The notes under the pieces were generated by a model. The model was not told the DNA's origin. It was given only the letters and a program-made list of their open reading frames with translations, and made no database searches. Made by a program: the position numbers and the translations under genes. Source: Blautia sp. (GTDB taxonomy: Bacteria; Bacillota; Clostridia; Lachnospirales; Lachnospiraceae). Taken from it: a DNA stretch of 64,000 nucleotides. Positions 1 through 9,128 of this stretch are shown here, in pieces; within the stretch, counting starts at the first letter, position 1, and the number at the start of each line of letters is the position of its first letter. The stretch covers positions 62,001-126,000 of the forward strand of contig JAFWGA010000043.1 of assembly GCA_017515325.1 (NCBI GenBank). The letters are read 5' to 3'.

Positions 1-2085
1 CGATAACCGGTGCCTCCGTCATAAGAAGCGGAACGGCCTGCCGCTGCATATTGGAGCCCATAAGGGCACGGTTGGCATCGTCATTCTGAAGGAAGGGGAT
101 CAGAGCGGTAGCGACAGAAAAGACCATCTTGGGCGAAACGTCCATGTATTCAAATCTGGTACGGTCATACTCCTGCGTTTCATCCTTATATCGACCGGAA
201 ACATTCTTACGGACGAAATGTCCCTCCGCATCCAGAGGCTCATTCGCCTGGGCGACATGATAATTGTCCTCTTCATCTGCCGTCATATAAACGACCTCAT
301 CCGTAACCCGTGGGTTCCTCGGATCCGTCTCCCTGTCAATTTTGCGATAGGGAGCCTCCACAAAACCATACTCGTTGATCCGGGCATATGAAGCCAGTGA
401 ATTGATCAGGCCGATATTAGGACCTTCAGGAGTCTCGATGGGACACATACGGCCATAATGGGAATAATGCACGTCTCTGACCTGGAAACCGGCCCTGTCT
501 CTGGAAAGACCGCCAGGGCCCAGGGCAGACAGGCGCCGCTTATGTGTCAGTTCACCCAGGGGATTGTTCTGATCCATAAACTGGGACAACTGGGAAGATC
601 CGAAGAACTCCTTTACCGCCGCCGTTACCGGTTTGATATTGATCAGGGACTGCGGCGTAATATTATCCATATCCTGGGTGGTCATACGCTCCCTGACGAC
701 TCTCTCAAGCCTTGCCATACCGATCCGGTACTGATTCTGCAGAAGCTCGCCAACGGCACGGATCCTGCGGTTTCCCAGATGGTCGATATCGTCTTTATTC
801 CCGATACCATATTCCAGGTGCATATTGTAATTGATAGAAGCAACGATATCTTCCTTTGTGATATGTCTGGGAATCAGCTCCCGGATTTTTTCTGCGATCT
901 GCTTTTTTCTTTCTTCAAAATCCGGATACGCCTCCAGCAAAGACGTTAGGGCAGGAAGGTAAACCAGCTCGGTCACTCCCAGCTCTTTCTTGACCTGTTC
1001 CAGGGAATAATTGCTGATCTCAGGGATCCATTTGCGGATATCCACCATAAGGCTGGAAAGAACCTTTACCTCTCGCTCATCTTCCGTCTGAATCCAGACG
1101 GCAGCAATTCCGGAGTCCTGCAGCATTTCCGCGTCTTCCCTGGAAATCAGGGCACCGCTCTCCAGAAGGATCTCACCGGTAGTAGGATTGACCGCATCTC
1201 TGGAAAGTCTGTGACCGACGATCCTTTTATTGAAATGAAGCTTCTTATTAAACTTATATCTGCCCACCTTTGCCAGATCATACCTTCTGGGATCAAAGAA
1301 CATAGACTTGATCAGGTTCTCTGCGTTTTCCACTGCAAGGGGTTCACCTGGACGGATCTTCTTATAGAGCTCAAGAAGTCCTTCCTGGTAATTCCTGGTC
1401 GTATCCTTGTTCAGAGTGGCATCCAGCTTCGGTTCCTCCCCGAAAAGCTCCTTGATCTGCTCATCCGTTCCGTAACCAAGGGCACGGGCCAGAACAGTGA
1501 CAGGAACCTTTCTGGTACGGTCAACTCTCGCCCAGAATACATCATTGGAGTCTGTCTCATACTCGAGCCAGGCCCCTCTGTTGGGAATGACAGTACAGGA
1601 AATGAGGATCTTGCCGTCTTTATCATGGGCAGCTTCATAATATATACCAGGGGAACGGACCAACTGGCTGACAATAACCCTCTCTGCTCCGTTGATGACA
1701 AAGGTACCCGTATCAGTCATCAGAGGCAAGTCCCCCATGAAGATCATATTTTCGTTGATCTCTCCGGTTTCCTTGTGGAGCAGACGAACCTTTACCCGCA
1801 GCGGTGCCGCATAGGTAACGTCCCTCTCTTTGCACTGGGCTATTGTGTATTTGGCTTCATTTGTCGCGTAAATGAAGTCAACAAACTCCAGGCTCAGCTT
1901 ATCTGAATAATCTACAATTGGGGATATGTCCCGGAATACTTCCAGAAGGCCTTCTTTCAGGAACCAGCCATACGACTCCTTCTGAACTTCTATCAGGTTT
2001 GGCATTTCCAGAACTTCTTTTTGCCTCTGGAAGCTCATGCGAGTGCTTCTTCCAGATTTCACAGAACGAATTCTGTTTTTTTCCA
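1..2085 (-). CDS. rpoB: RNA polymerase beta subunit, N-terminal part (runs off window)
   Basis: Core catalytic subunit of RNA polymerase. The reading frame is open for 695 codons from ATG at 2085 to the window edge, about 58% of the roughly 1,190 residues usual in Bacillota. The start is set by a GGGGGG-type ribosome site about 8 nt upstream. The rifampicin-binding region lies at 506-603 and reads as wild type: the segments [16 protein letters not shown] and THKRRLSAL are intact, including the His and Ser often changed in resistant strains (E. coli H526, S531). It follows rplL after a 341-nt gap with two hairpins, the classic rplJ-rplL-rpoB order. Identification is secure; the C-terminus lies outside. 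Confidence 0.97.
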
Positions 2086-2164
2086 TTCACGTTCCCCCCT
2101 GTTTCTCAAATCACGATGACAGATTGTCTTTGATCAGCAAGGCAATCTTGCAGCAAGTGTTCTT

Positions 2165-2209
2165 GGGGTTTTTTTGGTATTTTCGACCAAAAAAGGGCAT
2201 AAAAACCCC
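2165..2209 (-). promoter_or_regulatory. Long hairpin in the rplL-rpoB intergenic region
   Basis: A GGGGTTTTTTTGGT arm faces an ACC/AAAAAA/AACCCC arm, giving a long imperfect stem in the rpoB leader RNA. Such structures upstream of rpoB often serve as RNase processing or attenuation sites; which applies here cannot be told from sequence. The rest of the 2086-2426 gap shows no gene. Confidence 0.45.
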
Positions 2210-2366
2210 TTCAAGCATACCTACCCATACTACAACAACTTTCATAATAACATCAATTCCTGGTTTTGGCAAGCATTTTTTCAGGATATTTACGGCTAAG
2301 GGCAAGGCAAACCGTACTTTGCCCTTTATTGCGCCGGCTTTACCGGCAATGACCATGACGACAAGG

Positions 2367-2396
2367 AAACCCCTGCCGTGTATACGACAGGGGTTT
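2367..2396 (-). terminator. Terminator/attenuator hairpin after rplL
   Basis: AAACCCCTG pairs with CAGGGGTTT around a short loop, 31 nt below the rplL stop codon. The U-tract on the minus strand is weak (TTTCCTTG), fitting partial termination that would lower rpoB transcription relative to rplJL, as known for this operon in other bacteria. Confidence 0.6.
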
Positions 2397-2426
2397 CGTT
2401 AACCATCTTTTCTCAAAGAAATAGAT

Positions 2427-2798
2427 TTATTTCAGCGTAATCTTAGCGCCTTCAGCCTCAAGCTTAGCCTTGATATCATCGGCTTCTGCCTTGGAGACGG
2501 CTTCCTTGACCATCTTCGGGGCTTCGTCAACAACAGCCTTGGCTTCCTTCAGACCCAGACCGGTGATCTCACGGACAACCTTGATGACCTTAACCTTGTT
2601 GGGACCAACCTCTGTCAGCTCAACGTCAAACTCGGTCTTCTCTTCTTCCTGCTCAGCAGGACCAGCGGCTACGACTGCAACACCTGCTGCGGCGGAAACA
2701 CCAAACTCTTCCTCACAGGCCTTGACCAGCTCATTCAGTTCCAGAACAGAGAGTTCTTTGATCGCGGCGATAAATTCCTCGGTAGATAACTTTGCCAT
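2427..2798 (-). CDS. rplL: Ribosomal protein L7/L12
   Basis: Multicopy stalk protein of the 50S subunit that recruits translation GTPases; it binds L10. The 123-residue protein starts MAKLSTEEF, has the Ala/Gly-rich hinge ([11 protein letters not shown]) near residues 36-46 and the conserved C-terminal globular domain ending in [11 protein letters not shown] at 2798 is chosen over an in-frame ATG 15 nt upstream because a GAGGGA ribosome site sits at the right distance and the family starts with MAKLS. It lies 63 nt below rplJ and is co-transcribed with it. Confidence 0.98.
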   Translation of the reverse strand: MAKLSTEEFIAAIKELSVLELNELVKACEEEFGVSAAAGVAVVAAGPAEQEEEKTEFDVELTEVGPNKVKVIKVVREITGLGLKEAKAVVDEAPKMVKEAVSKAEADDIKAKLEAEGAKITLK

Positions 2799-2861
2799 TA
2801 TTTTTCCCTCCATATATAATATTTCTGATTTTCGCTTGCAGGAAAAATACCCTCTCGGGCT

Positions 2862-3368
2862 TTACTCTGCGGCAGGAGCAGCCTCGCCATCCTTCTCGGC
2901 GATCTGCTTGATAACGCGGGCGAAATTCGCGATCGGAGCCTGCATGCTTCCGAACAGCTTGGCCAGGAGCTCTTCTCTGGACGGTACCTGAGAAAGGGCC
3001 TGAACGCCTGCCTGATCATTGTACTTGCCTTCTACAACACCGGCCACCAGCTCCAGCTTCGGGAACTGCTTGGCATACTTGGCCAAAATCCTCGCGGGTG
3101 CTGTGGCATCTGTCTTGGATACGGCGATGGCGTTTGTCCCATGCAGATGGTCGTCAAGACTTGCAAAGGGAGTGCCTTCAAAAGCACGGCGCATCATGGT
3201 ATTTTTATATACCTTGTAGGCGACGCCGGACTCTCTGAGCTCCTTACGCATAATCGTATCCTGTTCAACCGTAAGGCCGCTGTAATTTACCAGAACGACA
3301 CACTGGGCATCCTGGACAGCATTAGCGATCTCATCCACTATCGGCTGTTTCAGTTCAACTTTTGCCAT
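2862..3368 (-). CDS. rplJ: Ribosomal protein L10
   Basis: L10 anchors the L7/L12 stalk to 23S rRNA and represses its own operon by binding the leader RNA. The 168 residues match the family length; the N-terminal RNA-binding part (MAKVELKQPIVDEI) and C-terminal helix ending in an Ala/Glu tail are both present. An AGGAGGTG ribosome site precedes ATG 3368. First gene of the rplJ-rplL-rpoB unit, with the L10 leader and a sigma-70-type promoter directly upstream. Confidence 0.98.
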   Translation of the reverse strand: MAKVELKQPIVDEIANAVQDAQCVVLVNYSGLTVEQDTIMRKELRESGVAYKVYKNTMMRRAFEGTPFASLDDHLHGTNAIAVSKTDATAPARILAKYAKQFPKLELVAGVVEGKYNDQAGVQALSQVPSREELLAKLFGSMQAPIANFARVIKQIAEKDGEAAPAAE

Positions 3369-3669
3369 GAACGATTTACACCTCCTTATAGATTTATGAA
3401 GGTTTTCATCTCTTCCCCTGACACGGTTTTGTCCGCTGACGCAATGTCTTGATCAGACGACAATGTTGCTTTGCAGACAGAGCTGCTCAATACAAATCGG
3501 TCCTACTGGCAGGAGAGATATAAAAAAACCCTGCTGTCCAAAGACGCAGGGGAAATGGGAATCTCATTCAATATCCTGTTCGGAACAGGATTGAGGGAAG
3601 AATACACCATCCTCGGCAGGTGTTCAGAGAACTTGCGCCTTTCGGCACCTGCTGTCTTCGGCAGCGATC
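3369..3669 (-). ncRNA. L10 leader (autoregulatory 5' UTR of rplJ)
   Basis: The 300-nt untranslated leader carries the signature CCUGCCGAGG at 3611-3620 (minus strand), facing GACAGCAGGTG upstream, the kink-turn region where the L10(L12)4 complex binds in the known L10 leader family. Downstream is a U-tailed hairpin at 3522-3551. This suits a feedback switch in which excess L10-L12 shifts the leader toward termination, as reported for Bacillus. Confidence 0.85.
3522..3551 (-). terminator. Intrinsic terminator inside the L10 leader
   Basis: On the minus strand CCCTGC pairs with GCAGGG around an 11-nt loop, followed by seven Ts (complement of 3522-3528). It lies downstream of the L10-binding signature and upstream of rplJ, the position expected of an attenuator. 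Confidence 0.8.
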
Positions 3670-3675
3670 TATGAG

Positions 3676-3704
3676 AGAATATCACAGGGTTGGAAGAATG
3701 TCAA
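3676..3704 (-). promoter_or_regulatory. Promoter of the rplJ-rplL-rpoB unit
   Basis: TTGACA (complement of 3699-3704) and TATTCT (complement of 3676-3681) are separated by exactly 17 bp. Transcription would start near 3669, at the 5' end of the L10 leader. Confidence 0.8.
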
Positions 3705-3763
3705 TTCTTTTTTTCATCCAGGGCAAAATTGTTTTTTTGGGGGGTGGGGTTCTTTCCAACAGC

Positions 3764-3792
3764 TTTACAAGAAATTCACAAAATGATAAAAT
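3764..3792 (+). promoter_or_regulatory. Promoter of the csoR-like gene
   Basis: TTTACA at 3764-3769 and TAAAAT at 3787-3792 with a 17-bp spacer, 52 nt upstream of the start codon. It diverges from the rplJ promoter; the two share a 60-bp AT-rich gap containing a G-run. A CsoR-type operator would be expected here, but no clear G-tract dyad was recognised. Confidence 0.65.
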
Positions 3793-3844
3793 CAAATCAT
3801 ATTAGCGCAAGCACTTTGTTCGTTTCTCATAAAAGAGGAAATAT

Positions 3845-4306
3845 ATGGATATATCAAGTAAAAAAAACGAAGCCGGGATCAGCCATTTCCATACGGATCC
3901 GGCTGAGAGACATTCCCATTCTCACCCGGATGAGACAGAGGGACATATCCATTCTCATCCAGATCAGTCAGGAGGGCATACCCACTCTCATCCGCATGAT
4001 ACCCATTTTCATCCTGACGGTCAGTCTGCTCACAATCATACCCATACCCATAAGAATACCAAGGCCGTGCTGGATCGATTGGCCAGGGCCATCGGTCATC
4101 TGGAAAAGGTCAGGAGTATGGTAGAGGAGGGATATGACTGCAGTGAGGTTCTTATCCAGCTGTCTGCTGTCAAATCCGCCATCAATAATACGGGGAAGAT
4201 CATTTTAAAGGATCATATTGAACACTGTATTGTCGATGCCATTGCCAACGGTGACTATGAAAGCATAAGGGAACTGTCCCGCGCCATCGATCAGTTCGTC
4301 AAATAA
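3845..4306 (+). CDS. CsoR/RcnR-family metal-sensing repressor with histidine-rich N-terminal extension
   Basis: Small all-helical repressors of this family leave DNA when they bind a metal ion. Residues about 72-153 form the CsoR fold. The Cys-His-Cys set typical of copper sensors is visible: Cys in GYDCSEV, then His and Cys four apart in DHIEHC. Before the domain lies an unusual stretch of about 60 residues with over 20 histidines in repeats such as HSHPD and HTHTH. The family is normally 85-100 residues, so this extension is the oddity. AGAGGAAA precedes the ATG. No metal exporter or chaperone is adjacent, and the gene ends 14 nt from a convergent MATE gene. Copper is the best guess from the ligands; the His arm could favour Ni, Co or Zn. 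Confidence 0.85.
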   Translation: MDISSKKNEAGISHFHTDPAERHSHSHPDETEGHIHSHPDQSGGHTHSHPHDTHFHPDGQSAHNHTHTHKNTKAVLDRLARAIGHLEKVRSMVEEGYDCSEVLIQLSAVKSAINNTGKIILKDHIEHCIVDAIANGDYESIRELSRAIDQFVK

Positions 4307-4320
4307 GCCTGATGGGCGGA

Positions 4321-5691
4321 TCAATCGTCCAGAGTCAGACTGCCGTATTTTTTCCAGATCATCCTGCGGACAAAGAAGAAGCAGAAAAGCTGCATCAGGA
4401 AGGTAATCCCCCAGGATACCGGATAGCACATAAAAAGATCACGCAGAGTACGGTGAGCCGGGAAATAAAACAGAATCCACAGAACACGGGAGCCCACTGT
4501 TCCGATCACAGACAGAATCATAGGCACAAAGGCATGACCCATACCACGCATGACTCCCGGAAAGAGATCCATAAAACCGCAGAGGAAATAGGGAACGAAG
4601 GTGATCGAAGCGATCTCCATGCCGGCCTTTACCACATTCGGATCAGAGGTATAGATTCCCAGAAGGCCGGGACCGAAATATAGCCCTAAGCTTCCCAGCA
4701 ACAAAGCCAGGATCAGCTGGAGAAAGAGTCCTTCTCCCACCAGGCGGTCGATACGGCGAAGCTTTCCTGCCCCCAGGTTCTGGCTTGCGAAGCTCATAGC
4801 CGCCTGGGAATTGGCATTCACGCTGACATACAGGAAGCCCAGCAGATTATTGGCCGCTGTATAGCCCGCCATCGAGACCGAGCCGAAGGAGTTGACCGAG
4901 GACTGGAGCAAAACATTGGAAAAGCTGATGACACAGGACTGTATGCCGGAAGGAATTCCGATCATAAAAATCTGCTTGAGACAACGCAGGTTGATATGAA
5001 GCCGGTTCATAAACAACTGATATGGGCCGTCGGCCTTGATCAGGCAGCGTAGAACAAAGATGCAGGACAGGAATTGGGAGATTACCGTTGCAATTGCGAC
5101 CCCCGCAACCCCCAGATGAAAAGCAATGACCAATACCAGATTCAGCACTGCATTGACACTTCCGGAAAAAGCCAGGATAACCAGAGGCCGTCTGGTATCT
5201 CCTACTGCCCTCAAAATGGCGGCTCCATAATTGTAGAGCATAAAGAAGGGCATTCCCAGAAAATATATCTTCATATACAATACTGCCTGATCGATCACAT
5301 CTGAAGGCGTGTCCATCAAGGACAAAGACAACCTCGCCCCGAAAAAGCCGACAAAAATCATGCCAAAGCCACTGATGAGAGCCACCAGTATCGCGGTGTG
5401 GACCGCTTCGCCCATCAGGGAATAATCTCCGGCCGCATAGCTATGGGCAGCCAGGACGCTGGCTCCCACCGAAATCCCGATGAAAAGGTTGATCATCATA
5501 TTGATCAGGGCTGATGTCGACCCAACTGCCGCCAGGGCATCACTGCCGGCAAAGCGTCCCACCACCACCACATCCACCGCATTAAACAAAAGCTGCAGAA
5601 TGCTGGAAAGCATCAGGGGCACCGCAAAGGATATGATCTTGGGCAGCATCGGTCCATGAATCATGTCTATCTCATATTTTCGCGCGTTCAA
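4321..5691 (-). CDS. MATE-family multidrug exporter
   Basis: Twelve-helix Na+ or H+ antiporter of the MATE family, 456 residues (usual 440-470). It begins with the cytoplasmic segment and the motif PLMLSSILQLLFNAVDVVVVGRF, and the second half repeats the pattern (GIPSGIQSCVISFSNVLLQSSVNSFG), the internal duplication typical of MATE proteins. Substrate unknown. It sits 4 nt below the acyltransferase gene, so the two are probably one transcript, read from a possible promoter near 6930. Confidence 0.9.
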   Translation of the reverse strand: MNARKYEIDMIHGPMLPKIISFAVPLMLSSILQLLFNAVDVVVVGRFAGSDALAAVGSTSALINMMINLFIGISVGASVLAAHSYAAGDYSLMGEAVHTAILVALISGFGMIFVGFFGARLSLSLMDTPSDVIDQAVLYMKIYFLGMPFFMLYNYGAAILRAVGDTRRPLVILAFSGSVNAVLNLVLVIAFHLGVAGVAIATVISQFLSCIFVLRCLIKADGPYQLFMNRLHINLRCLKQIFMIGIPSGIQSCVISFSNVLLQSSVNSFGSVSMAGYTAANNLLGFLYVSVNANSQAAMSFASQNLGAGKLRRIDRLVGEGLFLQLILALLLGSLGLYFGPGLLGIYTSDPNVVKAGMEIASITFVPYFLCGFMDLFPGVMRGMGHAFVPMILSVIGTVGSRVLWILFYFPAHRTLRDLFMCYPVSWGITFLMQLFCFFFVRRMIWKKYGSLTLDD

Positions 5692-5695
5692 AGCC

Positions 5696-6820
5696 TTATC
5701 CTCCTTTGTTTCTGATCCCTTCTATTACCGCGTAATATATTCTCCAAAGCAAAAACGGGCCTGCAATTCCGACGATCGAATACGCCAGCCACCATAATCC
5801 TCTGTCCCCGTACATATGAGGGAATGCCGCAAGACAGAAATCCGGTAAATGATATATTTTTACAATCAAAGCCGTAACCAGCTTAAAGAAGGCGTAGTGA
5901 AAGGTTGTGATCCAAATGGTTCTCATACCGATCTCTATCATAGGGACTTTTAAGAATGTATCTTTCATGAAATAGGCCAATGTATAACACAATCCCCAGC
6001 CTGCCAGGGAGGCGACAAAAAAGAAAGCCGGATTGGGATACTTGTTATAAGAAATGTTAATGGTAATTTTCGCCGCGGTAAAGGCAAGCAAAACCCCCAA
6101 AGACAGCAGAAATGCAAACAGATATTGCCCCTTCTTTCCATGCTCTGTTTTATATCTGTAACGGCTGAATACTACCCCAAAATAAAACAGATGATAGCTT
6201 GAAGCAACTCTGGCCATTCCTCTCAGAGGTCTGTACTGCAGGTGAAAATAATATCCGATGGCAAGAAGAACAACAGACACGATCAGCTGGAAGATCATGG
6301 TATCACGATGGAAAATTTTCTTAATCAGCCAGTCTATTCCCACATAGCCCACGCTGATAAAAAAAAGCAGGCCCATGAACCAGAGAGCTCCACCAATAGG
6401 ATGACAAGCCCCCTGAAATGTTGCAAGGGCTGCAATGCGGTGAAGGATCTGCTGAGCATTCAGATATTTATATACATAGTTAATATTCATGATTTTTATA
6501 CTGGCTGTATAGTCTAACAATTCGGGATTATCGGTCGTGATATTGATCTTGATCAGCCAGTTATACAGCAAATAAAGGAGTGAATTCCACGCAAAATAGG
6601 GAAGCCACAGCCGTTTTACCTTTTTAAATATGTATTTCAGTACATTAGATAGATTATCTGATGATCTGGAATTATACGTGCACCCTGACGCAATCACGAA
6701 TAAGGCCATATGAAATAAAAAAATAAACCTGGTACAATGGATCCCCGTATGCCCCACGACCATCAGGATAATTGCGATTCCTTTCAAGATATCCAGTTCT
6801 TCTATTCTTTTTCTCTTCAT
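5696..6820 (-). CDS. Membrane O-acyltransferase (acyltransferase-3 family)
   Basis: Multi-pass membrane enzyme that transfers acyl groups, often acetyl, to surface polysaccharides or other envelope molecules. The start motif RIEELDILKGIAIILMVVGHTG holds the family's Asp, Gly and catalytic His; about ten hydrophobic segments follow over 374 residues, the usual length. ATG 6820 is chosen because AAGGGGA sits 6 nt before it; an ATG 15 nt upstream lacks such a site. The short gap to the MATE gene suggests joint transcription. The acceptor cannot be told from sequence. Confidence 0.85.
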   Translation of the reverse strand: MKRKRIEELDILKGIAIILMVVGHTGIHCTRFIFLFHMALFVIASGCTYNSRSSDNLSNVLKYIFKKVKRLWLPYFAWNSLLYLLYNWLIKINITTDNPELLDYTASIKIMNINYVYKYLNAQQILHRIAALATFQGACHPIGGALWFMGLLFFISVGYVGIDWLIKKIFHRDTMIFQLIVSVVLLAIGYYFHLQYRPLRGMARVASSYHLFYFGVVFSRYRYKTEHGKKGQYLFAFLLSLGVLLAFTAAKITINISYNKYPNPAFFFVASLAGWGLCYTLAYFMKDTFLKVPMIEIGMRTIWITTFHYAFFKLVTALIVKIYHLPDFCLAAFPHMYGDRGLWWLAYSIVGIAGPFLLWRIYYAVIEGIRNKGG

Positions 6821-6884
6821 CCATTTCCCCTTCATGCTATTTCATCTTGATGGGCAGTCTCTTTTCCGTTCTCTATTTGCTTTA

Positions 6885-6918
6885 GAAGCGGCATGATGCC
6901 GCAGAAAATCGTGCGCAT
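6885..6918 (+). repeat. Palindromic dispersed repeat, partial copy (family P, copy d)
   Basis: AGCGGCATGATGCCGCAG followed by AAAATCGTGCGCA matches the right half of the longer copy at 34626-34720. It lies just beyond the point where the MATE fragment loses family similarity. Confidence 0.6.
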
Positions 6919-6947
6919 TTTATAACATACCATAAATCAATCGACAA
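6919..6947 (-). promoter_or_regulatory. Possible promoter for acyltransferase and MATE genes
   Basis: TTGTCG (complement of 6942-6947) and TATAAA (complement of 6919-6924), 17-bp spacing, reading toward the acyltransferase gene through the repeat copy. No other promoter is obvious for these two genes. Confidence 0.4.
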
Positions 6948-7298
6948 TTCCACCATGCACAAAAAAAAACAAGCAAGATTGGCACACTCCCGATCACCAC
7001 GTCCGATATACTGGGAAAGGACAACAGCAGCACCTGTTGCTGTCGCTGTGAACAAATAGATGAAAATGGTATAGATCATGGTATCCAGCGAAACACCGGA
7101 TACCGTCGCCTCACCTGCGTAGCTGACCATCATGGTATCTGCGATACCTACGACCAGGTGGAGCAGCTGCTCAATCAGAAGCGGCATGATCATGGCTTTT
7201 AAGGCTTTATCGGAAAAAAAACGACGGTTCTCAGCCAGCAAGGGTTTGGGATTTAAGATTGAGACATTCATTCCATTTCCTCATCTATGCATTTGCTG

Positions 7299-7829
7299 TC
7301 AGGCCAGAGGAAAAGAATTGAACCAGGCTCTTTCCTCAAAGGCTTTCTTTTTGGGCGGCGTCGGCTCGCTTTCAGCAATTCCAACGGGCAGAAAGCATAC
7401 CAATTCATAGGGGGAGGGCACATTCAGTACCTGTGCCATCTTGTCACCCAGCCTGTCATCATCTGTGATATGTCCTTCATACCAGCAGCTCTGATATCCC
7501 AAATCCACGATGGCCAGCAGCATATTCTGAATCGCCGCAGAATAATCCTGTACAGCAAAGCATTTATCTCGATATGCATTCATCCTCTGCGTGAGCACGC
7601 AGATGGCTGCAGGCGCGGTCTCTCCAACGGGCGGATCCATCACGTGATAAAGCTTACTCAAAACCTCCGGATCATCAACTGCGATCAAGGATGTTGTCTG
7701 CTTATTGCAGCCGGACGGAGCATCGAGCCCTGCCTGCATAATCTGAATCAGATCCTCTTTTGGCACAGGTATATCTTTATACTTTCCTCTGTAGCTATGC
7801 CTGCCATGAATCGCTTCAATAACATTCAT
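7299..7829 (-). CDS. Nitroreductase-family flavoprotein
   Basis: FMN-dependent oxidoreductase of the nitroreductase fold, 176 residues. The N-terminal HGRHSYRGKY is the FMN-phosphate-binding segment, APSGCNKQ the second flavin contact, and DLGYQSCWYEGHI the conserved central region. Natural substrate unknown. It lies 27 nt above the truncated MATE gene on the same strand. A dispersed repeat ends 34 nt upstream. Confidence 0.88.
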   Translation of the reverse strand: MNVIEAIHGRHSYRGKYKDIPVPKEDLIQIMQAGLDAPSGCNKQTTSLIAVDDPEVLSKLYHVMDPPVGETAPAAICVLTQRMNAYRDKCFAVQDYSAAIQNMLLAIVDLGYQSCWYEGHITDDDRLGDKMAQVLNVPSPYELVCFLPVGIAESEPTPPKKKAFEERAWFNSFPLA

Positions 7830-7862
7830 ATCATACCCCTCTTACACTTCTCCGCTTATCTA

Positions 7863-7964
7863 TACGCAGCAACCCACTTCATGCTCATATAGGGGTGTGC
7901 AATAAAGCCTTTTCCCCACTTACACAAGCACGACGTGGAGAACGGTTTTTTGCACTGGAATCAT
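7863..7964 (-). repeat. Dispersed ~100-bp repeat (family R, copy A)
   Basis: On the minus strand it begins ATGATTCCAGTGCAAAAA and ends CATGAAGTGGGTTGCTGC. It aligns end to end with copy C at 25813-25914. Its first bases overlap the stop codon of the clostripain-like pseudogene. Confidence 0.75.
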
Positions 7965-8704
7965 ATATACATAACACGATTTCCATCCCATTCGCAAAAG
8001 ACCGGATCACTGCAGGTCTCATTGCCAAAAATATCCGTTACGACGAAGCGGACTGCATATAATCCAACCGGCAGCTTTTCTTTCGTTACCGGCATGTCCG
8101 CATAATATACGAAGGGTTCCGTCGCCCTGAAATTCAAAGAAATATTGTTTTCTATTTTCAGCAGTGTGGCCAAGGGTTCCACTTCGATGCCGGACGGCAG
8201 CGGATCAACATTCCGATCCGGATATCCGGTATGATCATCAAGGGGGGAGGAACCGATCAGTTCATAGTGGGGTTCTTCTTCTGTGTCCAGACGATATTGA
8301 ATCCGGATGCTGTCCTCCCAGTCTTCTACCTTCATCGGCGTAGTGAAGAGAATGTAATCCTCCTGCTCATCAGAAACCCGCATCGTCAGCGGAGAACCTC
8401 CAAGAGAAGGCCATGTCCCGTCAAATCCCTGATCCGTATAAGACCATCTCTCCAGCTTCGACGGATCAATAGTCATACCGAGTTTTTCCGCATGCCATTC
8501 CCTGGTTCCGCCTGTCTCAATAATAAAATTCACTTCCGGAACCGGACTGGTTTGAGCGATGCCTTCCAGATTCCTTGTCGCCAAAGCCTCTTCCGTCTCC
8601 AGGTCCGTACCGCACAGATATAACATCACAGTCCATTCTGCCAAATCTTCTGCTTCCTCTTCCCCGGCCGCCGCGCTCCGGGGCAGTATGGCAAGGGAAA
8701 ACAA
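7961..8704 (-). pseudogene. Clostripain-like (peptidase C11) gene with internal deletion
   Basis: C11 peptidases are secreted cysteine proteases. The first part (WTVMLYLCGTDLETEEA, then VNFIIETGGTREW) is the C11 N-terminus; the last part (WPSLGGSPLTMRVSDEQEDY onward) is the C-terminal domain. The region between, which should carry the catalytic His and Cys, is missing: after DPSKLERWSY the sequence jumps to the C-terminal part. The frame opens with TTG; a hydrophobic stretch lies in frame upstream (to 8785) but has no good start codon, so the export signal also appears damaged. An inactive, exported relic is possible, but a pseudogene is likelier. Confidence 0.7.
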
Positions 8705-8886
8705 AACAATGAAAACAGAAACACAGAAAAAAACCGGTATCCAGAGAAATACCCCTCCGAATACCGGAATTATACTGCTTTGCTACAGGCATATCAATAG
8801 ATATTCCCCTGTTTAACAGCGATACTGTTTGTAAAAGCATTGATTCTTGTATTGTCTTTATGCGGCAGGTTCTTTTTCTACTGTTT

Positions 8887-8997
8887 CTATGCGGATTCTT
8901 CCATGGTTTCCTCTGCCAGGATGGCGAAAGGCATGTTGAAACAGAAAGCCATAGCGCCTGCAAGTAACAAGGCAACCAGTTTTTTCTTCATAATCAT
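8887..8997 (-). CDS. Short ORF encoding an isolated signal peptide
   Basis: Thirty-six codons after an AGGAGG site: two positively charged residues, a hydrophobic core (LVALLLAGAMAFCF) and an AXA-like cleavage region, then only about ten residues. It reads as the start of an exported protein cut short, plausibly the original N-terminus of the neighbouring clostripain-like pseudogene, separated by a stop and about 180 nt. A functional small peptide cannot be excluded. Confidence 0.4.
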   Translation of the reverse strand: MIMKKKLVALLLAGAMAFCFNMPFAILAEETMEESA

Positions 8998-9082
8998 AAC
9001 CTCCTAAACTGATGGTCTGTCTGACATAGAATAACCTGGTCAGAAATTGCCATAACGCAAGGCTTCTTGTCAAGCATATTTT

Positions 9083-9128
9083 ATGATTCCAGTGCAAAAA
9101 GCCTGTTCCCACGGCAAGCTTGCTTGCC
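9083..9128 (+). repeat. Dispersed repeat, short copy (family R, copy B)
   Basis: 46 bp with one mismatch to the first 46 bp of copy C (25813 onward), in inverted orientation to copy A at 7863-7964. Its last base touches the carB stop codon. The GGCAAGC/GCTTGCC end can form a small hairpin in the carB transcript. Confidence 0.75.

Larger units (their letters stand above)
6882..7271 (-). pseudogene. Truncated MATE-family exporter (N-terminal quarter)
   Basis: The first ~100 codons resemble the start of a second, different MATE transporter (MIMPLLIEQLLHLVVGIADT, VVLSQYIGRGD). Similarity stops after CANLA, at a poly-T run; the remaining ~29 codons are unrelated low-complexity sequence leading into a palindromic repeat. 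A functional MATE needs about 450 residues, so this is a remnant of a deletion. A ribosome site (AGGAAATGG) is still present. Confidence 0.8.

Noticed and set aside
1211-1906. Plus-strand open frames of 60-230 codons opposite rpoB, carB, gltB and others
   Set aside because: They are mirror frames of high-confidence minus-strand genes, lack family motifs and ribosome sites.
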